Shown: positions 25,936 to 34,197 of the stretch, piece after piece
Layout of the letters: each line of letters begins with the position of its first letter
Numbering within the stretch: position 1 is the first letter of the stretch
Source of the DNA: Mucilaginibacter mali
Lineage (GTDB): Bacteria; Bacteroidota; Bacteroidia; Sphingobacteriales; Sphingobacteriaceae
Assembly: GCF_013283875.1 (NCBI RefSeq)
Contig: NZ_CP054139.1
Span: 4,216,001-4,280,000, forward strand
Reading direction: 5' to 3'
Length of the DNA: 64,000 bases
Program-made: the position numbers and the translations under genes
The notes under the pieces: generated by a model
The model's database searches: none
Told to the model about the DNA's origin: nothing
Seen by the model: only the letters and a program-made list of their open reading frames with translations

Positions 25936-26390
25936 TTACTTCTTCTTCAACTGCGATTTATCGATCACCACATAAATAGTATCAATTATATGACCCTGCG
26001 GTTGCTGGCTTTTGTTATTAAATAAGGTTGCCATGTTCTTATCCAACACTTCCACCTTGTTCACAAAGTGGTCGGTCTCGCCACGGTTGTTGAACCAGTT
26101 TTTCCCTTGGTTTCGTGATAGATGAGTTTTACCTTCCAACCGTTTTGGGCGGCACTTACCAGGGTGTTGATCACCGCGGTATCCGGATGATCGTTATCCA
26201 CCGAAAAATCGAACGGCACACTGCTGTTCATACCGGTTTGGGTAACGTTGAGGTGGCCTTCATAGGATTTCCAGATCACGCCGGTGTTTGACAGTTGGGT
26301 GATGACACCAATACGCTCGCCGTTTGAATAATTTTCGGTGCAGGATGCGAAAAGGATGGCTATCATGCCTAAAAGTATCAGTCGTTTCAT
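25936..26390 (-). pseudogene. Small secreted lipoprotein gene with a single-base frameshift
   Basis: Two overlapping minus-strand frames join to a protein of about 151 residues if one A is restored. The first frame (from 26390) starts with a lipoprotein signal (ILFASC) and is in phase up to YHETKGK; the second continues NWFNNRGETDHFVNKVEVLDKN to 25936. The break lies in a run of five A on the coding strand (plus-strand T at 26099-26103), where six would keep the frame. The product would be an outer-surface or periplasmic lipoprotein of unknown function. As sequenced, the first frame ends after 109 residues. The IS1182 element sits 17 nt beyond the 3' end. A sequencing error in the homopolymer is possible. 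Confidence 0.7.
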
Positions 26391-26458
26391 GGTTGTTTTT
26401 GATTGCTGGTTTTAGGATTAGAATGAGGAACTGGGGAATTGTTACACCCCGTTGTTTC

Positions 26459-26545
26459 CGTCATGCTGAGCGCGAGCGAAGCATCCCCGGTTAGCAGAAG
26501 CTGTAATGCATTGTTTGGGATGCTTCGCTCGCGCTCAGCATGACG
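26459..26545. repeat. Dispersed hairpin repeat, family A
   Basis: It begins CGTCATGCTGAGCGCGAG and ends CTCGCGCTCAGCATGACG (18-bp perfect arms). Inner arms CGAAGCATCCC and GGGATGCTTCG are also perfect. It ends 11 nt before the msrB stop. Confidence 0.9.
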
Positions 26546-26555
26546 AATTACTATG

Positions 26556-26918
26556 TTACGCCAGCGGCACAAATTTCATCGATACCGAATTAACGCAATG
26601 GCGGGTGTTCTTAGGCGTCATAAACTCTCCTTCGAAAACATGGCCCAGGTGGGCACCGCAGTTAGCACAAAGTATCTCTACACGCCGGCCATCGGCATCC
26701 ACCTCGCGGCGAACGGCACCGGGTATCTCATCATCAAAGCTCGGCCAGCCGCAAAACGACTCGAATTTATCGGCCGAATTATACAGCGGCGCATCGCAGC
26801 GCTTGCACACATATACGCCTTCTGCCTTGTTGTTCAGCAACTCGCCGGTAAAAGGGCGCTCGGTACCTTTATATAGCATTACCCTTTCTTCTTCGGAGGT
26901 TAATTTGTTGTATTCCAT
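26556..26918 (-). CDS. msrB: Peptide-methionine (R)-S-oxide reductase
   Basis: A 120-residue MsrB that reduces the R-epimer of methionine sulfoxide in proteins. The zinc site is formed by VCKRCDAPL and LCANCGAHLGHVF (two CxxC pairs), and the catalytic Cys is in RHCVNSVSMKF. FCGWPSFD is the substrate-binding signature. Full length for a stand-alone MsrB; there is no signal peptide, so it is cytosolic. No msrA is adjacent. It probably forms its own transcription unit downstream of the YiaK-like gene (about 185 nt away). Confidence 0.96.
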   Translation of the reverse strand: MEYNKLTSEEERVMLYKGTERPFTGELLNNKAEGVYVCKRCDAPLYNSADKFESFCGWPSFDDEIPGAVRREVDADGRRVEILCANCGAHLGHVFEGEFMTPKNTRHCVNSVSMKFVPLA

Positions 26919-27103
26919 ATTGTTTATGATTTCTTTTTGTTGATTTCACCGATTGCAGGATCGATTTCACAGATTTATTCTGCTTTTCCGATATATACAA
27001 TATACGACAATTTTGGGCGATCGAAGTTTTGCGAAGATGATGTTTACATAGCTTTGACCAAGCACAGGGAATTGTCTCAACTCTCATGTCTAAAATCTCA
27101 AAT

Positions 27104-28090
27104 CTACATAGACAATATCTTTTGCCATATCGCTTCATCCACCGGGATACCCTCTGCCATATTACGTTCACGGGTTCTCAACGTTCCCTCGCCGGGATAT
27201 TGGATGTGTTTACCTTCTTCGGTCCGGCTGCTTTTGGTGTAGTTGATTATCTCTTCGATCAATCTATCTGTCAACTCATCGCCATCGGGCTTAATACAGA
27301 TAAACACCTGCGACACACCTAATTCCTTAGGTCTTGAGGTGATATTTTGAGTAGAGTTACCCTTGCTTAAAACCGTAGCCAGCAGATCTAACACCAGTGA
27401 CAGGCCAGAGCCCTTCCAAAAGCCTACCGGTAACGGGCGTAATGATTCGATAATGGCGCCGGGATCGGTGGTTAAATTGCCGTCATTGTCGTATCCGCCG
27501 GGCAGTGGTAGTTGCTCGCCAGCGTTTTTATATTGATGCAGTTTGCCGAACGAATACTGCGTAATGGCCATATCCAAAACCACATGCCCATTTTTCCGCG
27601 GTATGGCGATCACCAGCGGGTTATTGCCCAGTCGAGGGTCTACCCCGCCCCAGGGGGGCAAGTTGGCAATGGTGTTGGTGAACGATATGCTGATGCACCC
27701 TGCTTCTGCCGCCTGCCAGCCATAAGTGCCGCCGCGCATCCAGTGGTTGGTATTGCGCAAGGCTACACAGCCAATACCGTTCTCTTTAGTCAGGTGGATA
27801 GCCTTGTTCATGCAAAATTCGGCATTCAGCATCCCTGGGCCAAGGTTACCATCCCAACGCTCGATAGCGCCCATACTGTCGGCCAATGTTGGTACAGCAT
27901 CCGGAATGATCAAACCCTCCTGTACATATTGAACAAAAACCGGGAAACGGTTTAACCCATGCGTATAAACCCCGTCGCGGCTATTCTCTGCAAAAATGCG
28001 GGCGCAGGCTTCCGCCTTGTCTTCAGCAAAATTTTGCTTAAGCAGGATCCGTTTAAATTCGGCTTTGAGTTGGGGGAATGAGATGCGCAT
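27104..28090 (-). CDS. YiaK-like 2,3-diketo-L-gulonate reductase (malate/L-lactate dehydrogenase type 2 family)
   Basis: A 328-residue NAD(P)-dependent oxidoreductase of the Ldh_2 family. The sequence closely follows YiaK/DlgD: DGVYTHGLNRFP with the catalytic His at 44, GCVALRNTNHWMRGGTYGWQAAEAG, and PPWGGVDPRLGNNPLVIAIP. YiaK interconverts 2,3-diketo-L-gulonate and 3-dehydro-L-gulonate in ascorbate/ketogulonate catabolism. The rest of that pathway is not nearby, so the physiological substrate is uncertain, but a uronate- or ketogulonate-type role is plausible given the uronate cluster 8 kb away. It is a complete, single gene on the minus strand. Confidence 0.85.
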   Translation of the reverse strand: MRISFPQLKAEFKRILLKQNFAEDKAEACARIFAENSRDGVYTHGLNRFPVFVQYVQEGLIIPDAVPTLADSMGAIERWDGNLGPGMLNAEFCMNKAIHLTKENGIGCVALRNTNHWMRGGTYGWQAAEAGCISISFTNTIANLPPWGGVDPRLGNNPLVIAIPRKNGHVVLDMAITQYSFGKLHQYKNAGEQLPLPGGYDNDGNLTTDPGAIIESLRPLPVGFWKGSGLSLVLDLLATVLSKGNSTQNITSRPKELGVSQVFICIKPDGDELTDRLIEEIINYTKSSRTEEGKHIQYPGEGTLRTRERNMAEGIPVDEAIWQKILSM

Positions 28091-28102
28091 ATTGTTTTAG
28101 AT

Positions 28103-28210
28103 TTAACCACAAAGGTCACAAAGAAAAGACCACAAAGTACACAGAGATTTTATACATTTCAAAAAGCCTTTGTGCTCTTTGTGCAAAAACCTTCGTGTTC
28201 TTTGTGGTAA
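28103..28210. repeat. ACCACAAAG...CTTTGTGGT hairpin repeat, family E
   Basis: The left part has repeated CACAAAG units (ACCACAAAGGTCACAAAG) and the right part the inverted CTTTGTG units ending TTCTTTGTGGT. It fills the gap between two minus-strand genes. Confidence 0.75.
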
Positions 28211-28220
28211 ATAGCCGCAA

Positions 28221-29264
28221 TTACAAGGTCGCCATATCTATCACAAACCTATACCGCACATCACCTTTTTCCATACGCTCGTAAGCGGTGTGGATATCTT
28301 TAATGTCGATCATTTCAATGTCCGATACGATATTATTTTCGGCGCAGAAATCAAGCATTTCCTGGGTCTCGGCTAATCCGCCAATGCCCGAACCGGCCAG
28401 GCTTTTACGGCCACCCAATAAACTGAACGCGGCAACCGGTGCTGGTTCAGACGGTGCGCCCACGCAGATCATGGTACCATCGGTTTTCAGCAACGACAGG
28501 TACATATTAAGGTCGTGCTCCGCCGATACGGTATCCAGTATAAAATCAAAGCTGCCACGGGCAGCTTTAACCTGTTCCGGGTCGGTAGTAACCACAAAGT
28601 GGTGCGCGCCTAATTTTTTAGCGTCGGCTTCTTTTTTAGGCGAAGTACTTAAAACGGTAACCTCGGCGCCGAATGCTACGCCAAACTTAACGCCCATGTG
28701 GCCTAAACCACCTAAACCAAGCACAGCCAATTTGTGCCCCTTGCCCACCTTCCAGTGGCGTAACGGCGAATAGGTAGTGATACCGGCACACAATAAAGGC
28801 GCGGTAGCAGCCAGGTCAAGTTTATCAGATATGTGCAGCACAAAATCCTCGTGTACTACTATCGAGTTTGAATAACCACCGTAGGTAGGTGTTTTCTTGT
28901 CTTGCTCTAAGCCGTTATACGTTTGCGAATTACCATTAAGGCAGTATTGCTCCAAATCCTGTTTGCAGTTCTCGCATTCGCGGCACGAATCTACCAAACA
29001 GCCGGTACCGGCCAGGTCGCCTACTTTAAAATTCTTTACGTGGTCGCCTACTTTAACCACGCGGCCTACTATCTCGTGGCCGGGAACCATTGGGAAGATG
29101 CCTGGGAACCAGTCATCTTTGATCTGGTGCAGATCGGAGTGGCAAACGCCACAGTATAAAATGTCGAATTGTACATCGTGCGGACCTACTTCACGGCGTT
29201 CGAAGTTCCATGGAGCAAGATCTGATGTGTTGCTTTGCGCGGCATAGCCTTTTACTGGGATCAT
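28221..29264 (-). CDS. Zinc-dependent NAD(P) alcohol dehydrogenase (YahK/cinnamyl-alcohol type)
   Basis: A 347-residue medium-chain dehydrogenase. The catalytic zinc ligands are C41 (CGVCHSDLH), H63 and E64 (PGHEIVGRV), and a structural zinc site with four Cys lies in LVDSCRECENCKQDLEQYC. The Rossmann motif is VLGLGGLGHMGVKF. The pattern is that of the cinnamyl-alcohol-dehydrogenase/YahK group, broad-specificity NADPH-dependent aldehyde reductases in the cytosol. It stands alone; a -7 element (CAAAGGTA on the plus strand, 29294-29301) lies 30 nt upstream. Confidence 0.93.
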   Translation of the reverse strand: MIPVKGYAAQSNTSDLAPWNFERREVGPHDVQFDILYCGVCHSDLHQIKDDWFPGIFPMVPGHEIVGRVVKVGDHVKNFKVGDLAGTGCLVDSCRECENCKQDLEQYCLNGNSQTYNGLEQDKKTPTYGGYSNSIVVHEDFVLHISDKLDLAATAPLLCAGITTYSPLRHWKVGKGHKLAVLGLGGLGHMGVKFGVAFGAEVTVLSTSPKKEADAKKLGAHHFVVTTDPEQVKAARGSFDFILDTVSAEHDLNMYLSLLKTDGTMICVGAPSEPAPVAAFSLLGGRKSLAGSGIGGLAETQEMLDFCAENNIVSDIEMIDIKDIHTAYERMEKGDVRYRFVIDMATL

Positions 29265-29293
29265 AGTTTTTCTGGTATTTGATGTTGATAGGC

Positions 29294-29301
29294 CAAAGGT
29301 A
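29294..29301 (-). promoter_or_regulatory. -7 element of the alcohol dehydrogenase gene
   Basis: TACCTTTG on the minus strand fits TAnnTTTG, 30 nt upstream of the ATG. No matching -33 element was found. Confidence 0.4.
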
Positions 29302-29342
29302 TTTATCCAAGTGTAAAAAGATAGACATGGATTTGTAAAATC

Positions 29343-29429
29343 GTCTGAACCTTGATTAAACAGATTTTTAAGATGGCAGGATTTTTATATCATGGTAATC
29401 CTAAAAATCTGTTTAATCAAGGTTCAGAC
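29343..29429. repeat. Long hairpin repeat GTCTGAACC...GGTTCAGAC, family F
   Basis: Arms of 28 bp (29343-29370 and 29402-29429) are perfectly complementary, each containing CTTGATTAAACAGATTTTTA or its inverse. The roughly 30-nt centre has a second small inverted repeat (GGATTTTTAT / ATGGTAATCC). It lies between divergent genes. Confidence 0.85.
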
Positions 29430-29471
29430 AATTATACTTTCCGCTGTCCATTGCACGTTAATAGGTTTTGC

Positions 29472-29479
29472 TATTTTTG
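29472..29479 (+). promoter_or_regulatory. -7 element of the small lipoprotein gene
   Basis: TATTTTTG matches TAnnTTTG, with ATTG 18 nt upstream as a weak -33. The ATG follows 8 nt after, so the leader would be extremely short. Confidence 0.5.
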
Positions 29480-29487
29480 CACGATAC

Positions 29488-29982
29488 ATGAGAAAAGGAA
29501 CCGCTTTATTTTTACTGACCGCTTTAGCCGCGTTGTGCCTGGTTGTTAATTCGTGCAAAAAGGATAATTCGGGCACGGTAGAAAACCTGCTGGCCCGTGG
29601 CACCTGGCAACTGGCATCGGTAACGCGGTTTAATTATATAGGTGGCACCAACGTAAGCACCGACACGCTGAACACCAAATGCGGCCTTACCCAAAGCTTC
29701 ACCTTTGTTAACGATAACACCTGTACCTTTCGCAACTTCTCCTGCATTGAACAATCAGCTACAGGACAATGGCAATTGTCGGAAGATAAACTGACCCTCA
29801 TATCATCCCTAAGCTGTAAAGACACCCTGGCCGGCGCCAACGTAACGGCCAAACCTTTTGTTAATGCCCGTATTGTGAACCTGGGTCAGTACTCGCTGAT
29901 CATTGAAACCGGCGATCTAAGCTCGTACTACCTCTCTACCGATAAGCGCCATATTAAGCGCTATGGTTTTGTGCGGTTTTAA
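29488..29982 (+). CDS. Lipocalin-like lipoprotein
   Basis: A 164-residue lipoprotein. The signal sequence ends in VVNSC with the lipidated Cys at 23, followed by KKDNSG. The mature part begins with LLARGTWQLASV and continues as a small beta-rich domain, which resembles the lipocalin-like (DUF4923/DUF5004-type) lipoproteins common in Bacteroidota; the exact family is uncertain. It would be anchored in the outer or inner membrane facing the periplasm. The ATG at 29488 was chosen because it gives a clean signal peptide and lies just after the -7 element. The upstream neighbour is divergent. A family B repeat follows 17 nt after the stop codon. Confidence 0.78.
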   Translation: MRKGTALFLLTALAALCLVVNSCKKDNSGTVENLLARGTWQLASVTRFNYIGGTNVSTDTLNTKCGLTQSFTFVNDNTCTFRNFSCIEQSATGQWQLSEDKLTLISSLSCKDTLAGANVTAKPFVNARIVNLGQYSLIIETGDLSSYYLSTDKRHIKRYGFVRF

Positions 29983-29999
29983 AACATCAACACCGAGGA

Positions 30000-30137
30000 C
30001 TTACCCGGTCGTGGCTACGCCCTACCACCCTCTCTTCGCTGCGCGGAAAGAGGGATATGGATATCGGATACTGCTCCTGCCCTCCATCTGCGCAGCGAAG
30101 AGAGGGCCGACCAACGTAGCGTAGCCGGGTGGAGTAA
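30000..30137 (+). repeat. Dispersed cruciform repeat, family B
   Basis: CTTACCCGGTCGTGG at the left, CGTAGCCGGGTGGAGTAA at the right, with CCCTCTCTTCGC/GAAAGAGGG sub-hairpins and the central GGATACTGCTCCTGCCC. The ends are more diverged than in other copies. It lies upstream of moaA. Confidence 0.82.
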
Positions 30138-30197
30138 ACCGCAATGCAGATCAACCATGCATTTGTCACAAATAAGCCCTTTATTTGTATAGCATAC

Positions 30198-31187
30198 ATG
30201 ATAACAGACAATCACGGCCGTAAAATTAACTACCTGCGCCTGGCGGTAACCGACAGGTGCAACCTGCGTTGCTTTTACTGCATGCCCGAAGAAGGTATCG
30301 ACTGGCTAAACCGTGCCGAACTGTTAAGTTACGAGGAAATACTGCGCCTTTGCACCCTGCTGGTAGATATGGGTATCGATAAGATACGTATTACCGGCGG
30401 CGAACCTTTTGTGCGCAGGGATATGATGCAACTACTGGAAGCATTATCGGCTATTGATGGTTTGAACGAGATCAGCCTCACTACCAACGGCGTGCTCACC
30501 GCACCTTACATCCCGGAGTTAAAACGCCTGGGTATCAAATCCATCAATTTAAGTTTAGACACGCTTGATGCCGGTCGCTTTTTCAGTATCACCCGCCGCG
30601 ATGAGTTTGCCGCGGTAATGCACACTTTGGATGAATTGCTGAAGTACGGTTTTGAAGTAAAAATAAACGCCGTGGTGATGGACGGCCGCAATACCCAGGA
30701 TATTTTACCACTGGTGGCCCTAACTAAAGACCTGCCGGTTAGCGTGCGTTTTATTGAAGAGATGCCCTTTAACGGCGACAGCCATGTTTACACCGGTCTT
30801 GCATGGGATCACCTGCGCATACTGGATCACATCACACAAAGCTATCCCGGGATTCAAAAAATTAAGGATGCGCCATACTCCACATCATACAATTATCATA
30901 TACCGGGGCATATCGGTAATGTGGGTATCATAGCCGCTTACTCACGTACTTTTTGCGGCACCTGTAACCGTATACGGCTTACGCCGCAAGGCGAAATGAA
31001 AACTTGCCTGTATGAGGGCGAGGGCCTGGATGTCAGAGCACTGTTACGCTCAAACGCAAGTAATGATGAACTGCGGCAACAATTAGCAACAGCCATCAGT
31101 CACCGCGCTAAGGATGGCTGGGAGGCCGAGGCCGCGCGCAAAACCGGCGACCCGGTACATGAATCGATGGCATTAATTGGGGGATAA
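30198..31187 (+). CDS. moaA: GTP 3',8-cyclase (molybdenum cofactor synthesis step 1)
   Basis: A 329-residue radical-SAM enzyme that converts GTP to 3',8-cyclo-GTP. The SAM cluster ligands are C21, C25 and C28 (DRCNLRCFYC); the second, GTP-binding 4Fe-4S cluster is formed by FCGTCNRIRLTPQG with a Cys further on (MKTCLYEGEG). The C-terminal Gly-Gly needed for activity is present (LIGG). The ATG at 30198 was chosen over one 54 nt upstream because the protein family begins near HGRKINYLRL. It is the first gene of the plus-strand Moco run and ends 4 nt before moeA. Confidence 0.96.
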   Translation: MITDNHGRKINYLRLAVTDRCNLRCFYCMPEEGIDWLNRAELLSYEEILRLCTLLVDMGIDKIRITGGEPFVRRDMMQLLEALSAIDGLNEISLTTNGVLTAPYIPELKRLGIKSINLSLDTLDAGRFFSITRRDEFAAVMHTLDELLKYGFEVKINAVVMDGRNTQDILPLVALTKDLPVSVRFIEEMPFNGDSHVYTGLAWDHLRILDHITQSYPGIQKIKDAPYSTSYNYHIPGHIGNVGIIAAYSRTFCGTCNRIRLTPQGEMKTCLYEGEGLDVRALLRSNASNDELRQQLATAISHRAKDGWEAEAARKTGDPVHESMALIGG

Positions 31188-31191
31188 ATAA

Positions 31192-32382
31192 ATGACCACT
31201 GTAGAACAAGCCGAACATATTATCCAAAACCAGGTGCGCGATTACGGAACTGAGTTGGTGCCTTTTGACCGATCTACAGGCCGGGTACTGGCCGAGGATA
31301 TTTTGGCCGACCGCGATATGCCACCCTTTAACCGGGTGACCATGGATGGCATAGCCATTAATTATAGCACTTACGCCAACGGTATTCGCACGTTCTATAT
31401 AGCAGCCACGCAAGCCGCGGGCGATAAACCTGTCGCTGTATCAGACCTAAACCACTGTATCGAGATCATGACCGGCGCGGTGCTACCCAATTGGGCTGAT
31501 ACAGTGATCCGTTACGAAGATGTACTGATCAGCGGAAATGAAGCCGAAGTATTGGTTGATACGGTTAACCAGGGGCAAAACATTCATTTTAAAGGAAGAG
31601 ATAAGCAACAGGGCGATGTCGTGGTCGCTAAAGGACGGTTGATCAATCCGTCTATTATTAGCATCATCGCATCGATAGGAAAAACACAGGTGCTGGTAAA
31701 AAAATTACCGCGTGTGGCCATTATTTCATCGGGCGATGAACTGGTGGATGTGCACCAAACACCCGCGCCTTACCAGATCCGCAAATCAAATAACCACACC
31801 ATCAAGGCCGTTTTGCAGCAACACGGTTTAAATGCCGGTATGCTGCATATTGCCGATAACGCCGAACAAACCCGCGATGCCATCAGCAAATGTTTAGCCA
31901 ATTACGATGCCATCCTGCTATCAGGCGGCATTTCAATGGGTAAATTCGATTATATCCCGCAGGCACTGGAGCAGGTGGGTGTACGTAAAATATTCCACCG
32001 CGTGCAGCAACGGCCGGGCAAACCGTTTTGGTTTGGTGCGGATGCAAAGGGGGTATTGATTTTCGCGTTCCCGGGTAACCCAGTGGCTACGTTTATGTGC
32101 CTGCACCGCTATTTTTTGCCATGGTTGCGGGCGGTAATGGATCTGTACGAGCGTCCGGTGTACGCCATGTTAGCCGAAGATTTTTATTTTGAACCCGATC
32201 TGCAATATTTTTTACAGGTAAAAACCACGGTCGCGCCCGATGCGCGGCTTATCGCCACGCCACTGGCCGGCAATGGTTCGGGCGATTTTGCTAACTTAGC
32301 GGATACGGACGCGTTTTTAGAACTCCCCGCCGGAAGGGATGAATTTGAAGCGGGCGAGGTGTTCAGGTTGTGGCGCTTCTGA
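31192..32382 (+). CDS. moeA: Molybdopterin molybdotransferase
   Basis: A 396-residue MoeA that inserts molybdate into adenylylated molybdopterin. The four-domain layout is visible: an N-terminal domain (PFDRSTGRVLAEDI, DMPPFNRVTMDGIA), the MPT-binding core with ISSGDELVD and LSGGISMGKFDYI, and FPGNPVATFM, then a beta-barrel C-terminal domain. It starts 4 nt after moaA, so they are cotranscribed. A family B repeat begins 8 nt after its stop codon and separates it from moaC. No mogA/moaB adenylyltransferase is seen in the window. Confidence 0.95.
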   Translation: MTTVEQAEHIIQNQVRDYGTELVPFDRSTGRVLAEDILADRDMPPFNRVTMDGIAINYSTYANGIRTFYIAATQAAGDKPVAVSDLNHCIEIMTGAVLPNWADTVIRYEDVLISGNEAEVLVDTVNQGQNIHFKGRDKQQGDVVVAKGRLINPSIISIIASIGKTQVLVKKLPRVAIISSGDELVDVHQTPAPYQIRKSNNHTIKAVLQQHGLNAGMLHIADNAEQTRDAISKCLANYDAILLSGGISMGKFDYIPQALEQVGVRKIFHRVQQRPGKPFWFGADAKGVLIFAFPGNPVATFMCLHRYFLPWLRAVMDLYERPVYAMLAEDFYFEPDLQYFLQVKTTVAPDARLIATPLAGNGSGDFANLADTDAFLELPAGRDEFEAGEVFRLWRF

Positions 32383-32390
32383 CGGCTAAG

Positions 32391-32532
32391 ACTCACCCGG
32401 TCGTAGCTACGCCCTTCCCCCCTTTCTCGCCTTTGGCAAAAGAGGGGGAAGACATTTCCGATACTGCTTTTGCCCTCTTTCCGCGCAGCGAAGAGAGGGT
32501 CGACCAGCAGCGTAGCGAGGTTGGGGAGAGTA
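32391..32532 (+). repeat. Dispersed cruciform repeat, family B, inside the Moco gene run
   Basis: ACTCACCCGGTCGTAG at the left and TTGGGGAGAGTAA at the right, with the two sub-hairpins and central CCGATACTGC. It separates moeA from moaC. Confidence 0.82.
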
Positions 32533-32576
32533 AACGCCGTATGGTTGAGATAACAATGAATGACAAAGAATAAGCA

Positions 32577-33050
32577 ATGGGCTTTACGCATTTAAACGAA
32601 CAAGGCAACCCCACCATGGTAAACGTAGCCGAAAAGCAGGTAAGCACCCGCACAGCTACTGCGCGCAGTATAGTGGCCCTGCCCCCCGAAGTTTTGGCTC
32701 ATTTAACCGATGGGCAATTGCAAACCAAAAAAGGCCCGGTATTCCAGGTGGCAATTATTGCCGGCATTATGGCCGCCAAAAAAACCGGCGAGTTGATCCC
32801 ACTTTGCCATCCGCTGGGATTGGACAATTGCGATATCAACATTAGTATAAACGAAGCGCAGGAAGTAGTGATAGATTGCACGGCCGGCATCACTGCCAAA
32901 ACCGGTGTAGAGATGGAGGCTTTAGTAGGCGCCAGCATGGCGGCGCTGACCATTTATGATATGTGCAAGGCCATGAGCCATGATATTGTGATAAAAGAAA
33001 CCAGGCTGATGGCTAAAACGGGGGGGAAACGTGACTTTAAAAGGGCATAA
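32577..33050 (+). CDS. moaC: Cyclic pyranopterin monophosphate synthase
   Basis: A 157-residue MoaC that turns 3',8-cyclo-GTP into cyclic pyranopterin monophosphate with MoaA. The motifs KGPVFQVAIIAGIMAAKKT, LIPLCHPL and KTGVEMEALVGAS followed by IYDMCKA (catalytic Asp region) are all present. Length is typical. The next gene starts with GTG at 33031, inside the last codons of moaC (20-nt overlap), so the two are translationally coupled. It lies 45 nt after a family B repeat. Confidence 0.95.
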   Translation: MGFTHLNEQGNPTMVNVAEKQVSTRTATARSIVALPPEVLAHLTDGQLQTKKGPVFQVAIIAGIMAAKKTGELIPLCHPLGLDNCDINISINEAQEVVIDCTAGITAKTGVEMEALVGASMAALTIYDMCKAMSHDIVIKETRLMAKTGGKRDFKRA

Positions 33051-34197
33051 AAAACATACCGCGCTGATACGCCCCGATCTTGGCAATTTTGGCCGGAACG
33101 AATGGGCTATTGCAGGCGCACCCTGCAATGAGATAAAAGCTTTGGCCGAACAGCTGATCGCTGCACTATCGCCCATGGCTAAAATAGCTTATGCTGATGC
33201 GCAGCATGACGACGAGCCACAGGCACCATCAGGCAGGTTAACTGTCGGGGCAGCGATGGAATACACCCAAAAAGCGGGATTACAGGAAGTGGTCTACCAG
33301 GGCGAGTTGAACGGTTTTCAAAATCGCGTGTTGTTTAATAATGTCGATATGCTATTATTGAACGGCAACCATCACCAGGGTAAAAAACAGGTGGTAGTTA
33401 TCGACAGCCGCAAAAAGGCATCCTTACAAAAAAGGCTTAGCCAGTTGACAGATGTACGCCTGTTTTTATTGATCGATGGCGAAACAGACCTATTTGATCT
33501 TATAAAGGAAACCATTCCAAACTGGCAGCAGATACCTGTTTGCAAAATGGGTGACACAGAACAGGTGATCGAGTTTTTTAAAGCGGAATTAAACAAGGCC
33601 AGGCCACAACTTAACGCGCTGGTATTGGCCGGTGGCAAAAGCGAACGCATGGGTCAGGATAAAGGCGCCATCAACTGGCATGGGAAAGACCAGCGTTATT
33701 ACATGGCCGACCTGCTAAAAGGCTATACCGATAACGTATACATCTCCTGCCGCGCCGATCAACAACATGATATCGATGCCGTTTACCAAACGCTCCCCGA
33801 TACTTTTACCGGATTAGGCCCGTTTGGCGCGATACTTTCAGCATTTCGCGAACAGCCCGAAAAAGCTTGGTTGGTGATTGCCTGCGATCTGCCTTTACTG
33901 GATAAGGACACGCTGGATTTCCTGATCGCCAGCCGCGATCCATCGGCCATAGCTACCGCTTTTAAATCCCCGCACGATGAGTTTCCCGAACCGCTCATCA
34001 CCATTTGGGAGCCGAAGAGTTACCCGGTACTACTGTCGTTTTTAGCGCAGGGATACTCGTGCCCCAGGAAGGTTTTGATCAACAGCGATAGCCATATTAT
34101 TAAAGCACCGAATCCCGGCGCGCTTACCAACGTGAACACGCCCGAGGAATTGAAACGTGTTAAGGCCCTCATCCAACCAAAAAATGTTTCGGCCTGA
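33031..34197 (+). CDS. mobA: MobA-type molybdenum cofactor guanylyltransferase with an N-terminal MobB-like degenerate domain
   Basis: A 388-residue protein. The C-terminal half (from about residue 195) is a MobA nucleotidyltransferase: VLAGGKSERMGQDKGAI is the GTP-binding signature and ACDLPLLDKDTL the metal-binding motif. It would attach GMP to molybdopterin. The N-terminal ~190 residues are not part of MobA; the layout (AIAGAPCNEIKALAEQLIAAL, then KIAYADAQHDD, and LFLLIDG) resembles MobB, but the P-loop Lys-Thr is missing (GAPCNEI where GxxGxGKT is expected). A degenerate MobB-MobA fusion is inferred. The start is GTG within the moaC 3' end; the stop overlaps the next gene by 1 nt. Confidence 0.82.
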   Translation: MTLKGHKKHTALIRPDLGNFGRNEWAIAGAPCNEIKALAEQLIAALSPMAKIAYADAQHDDEPQAPSGRLTVGAAMEYTQKAGLQEVVYQGELNGFQNRVLFNNVDMLLLNGNHHQGKKQVVVIDSRKKASLQKRLSQLTDVRLFLLIDGETDLFDLIKETIPNWQQIPVCKMGDTEQVIEFFKAELNKARPQLNALVLAGGKSERMGQDKGAINWHGKDQRYYMADLLKGYTDNVYISCRADQQHDIDAVYQTLPDTFTGLGPFGAILSAFREQPEKAWLVIACDLPLLDKDTLDFLIASRDPSAIATAFKSPHDEFPEPLITIWEPKSYPVLLSFLAQGYSCPRKVLINSDSHIIKAPNPGALTNVNTPEELKRVKALIQPKNVSA

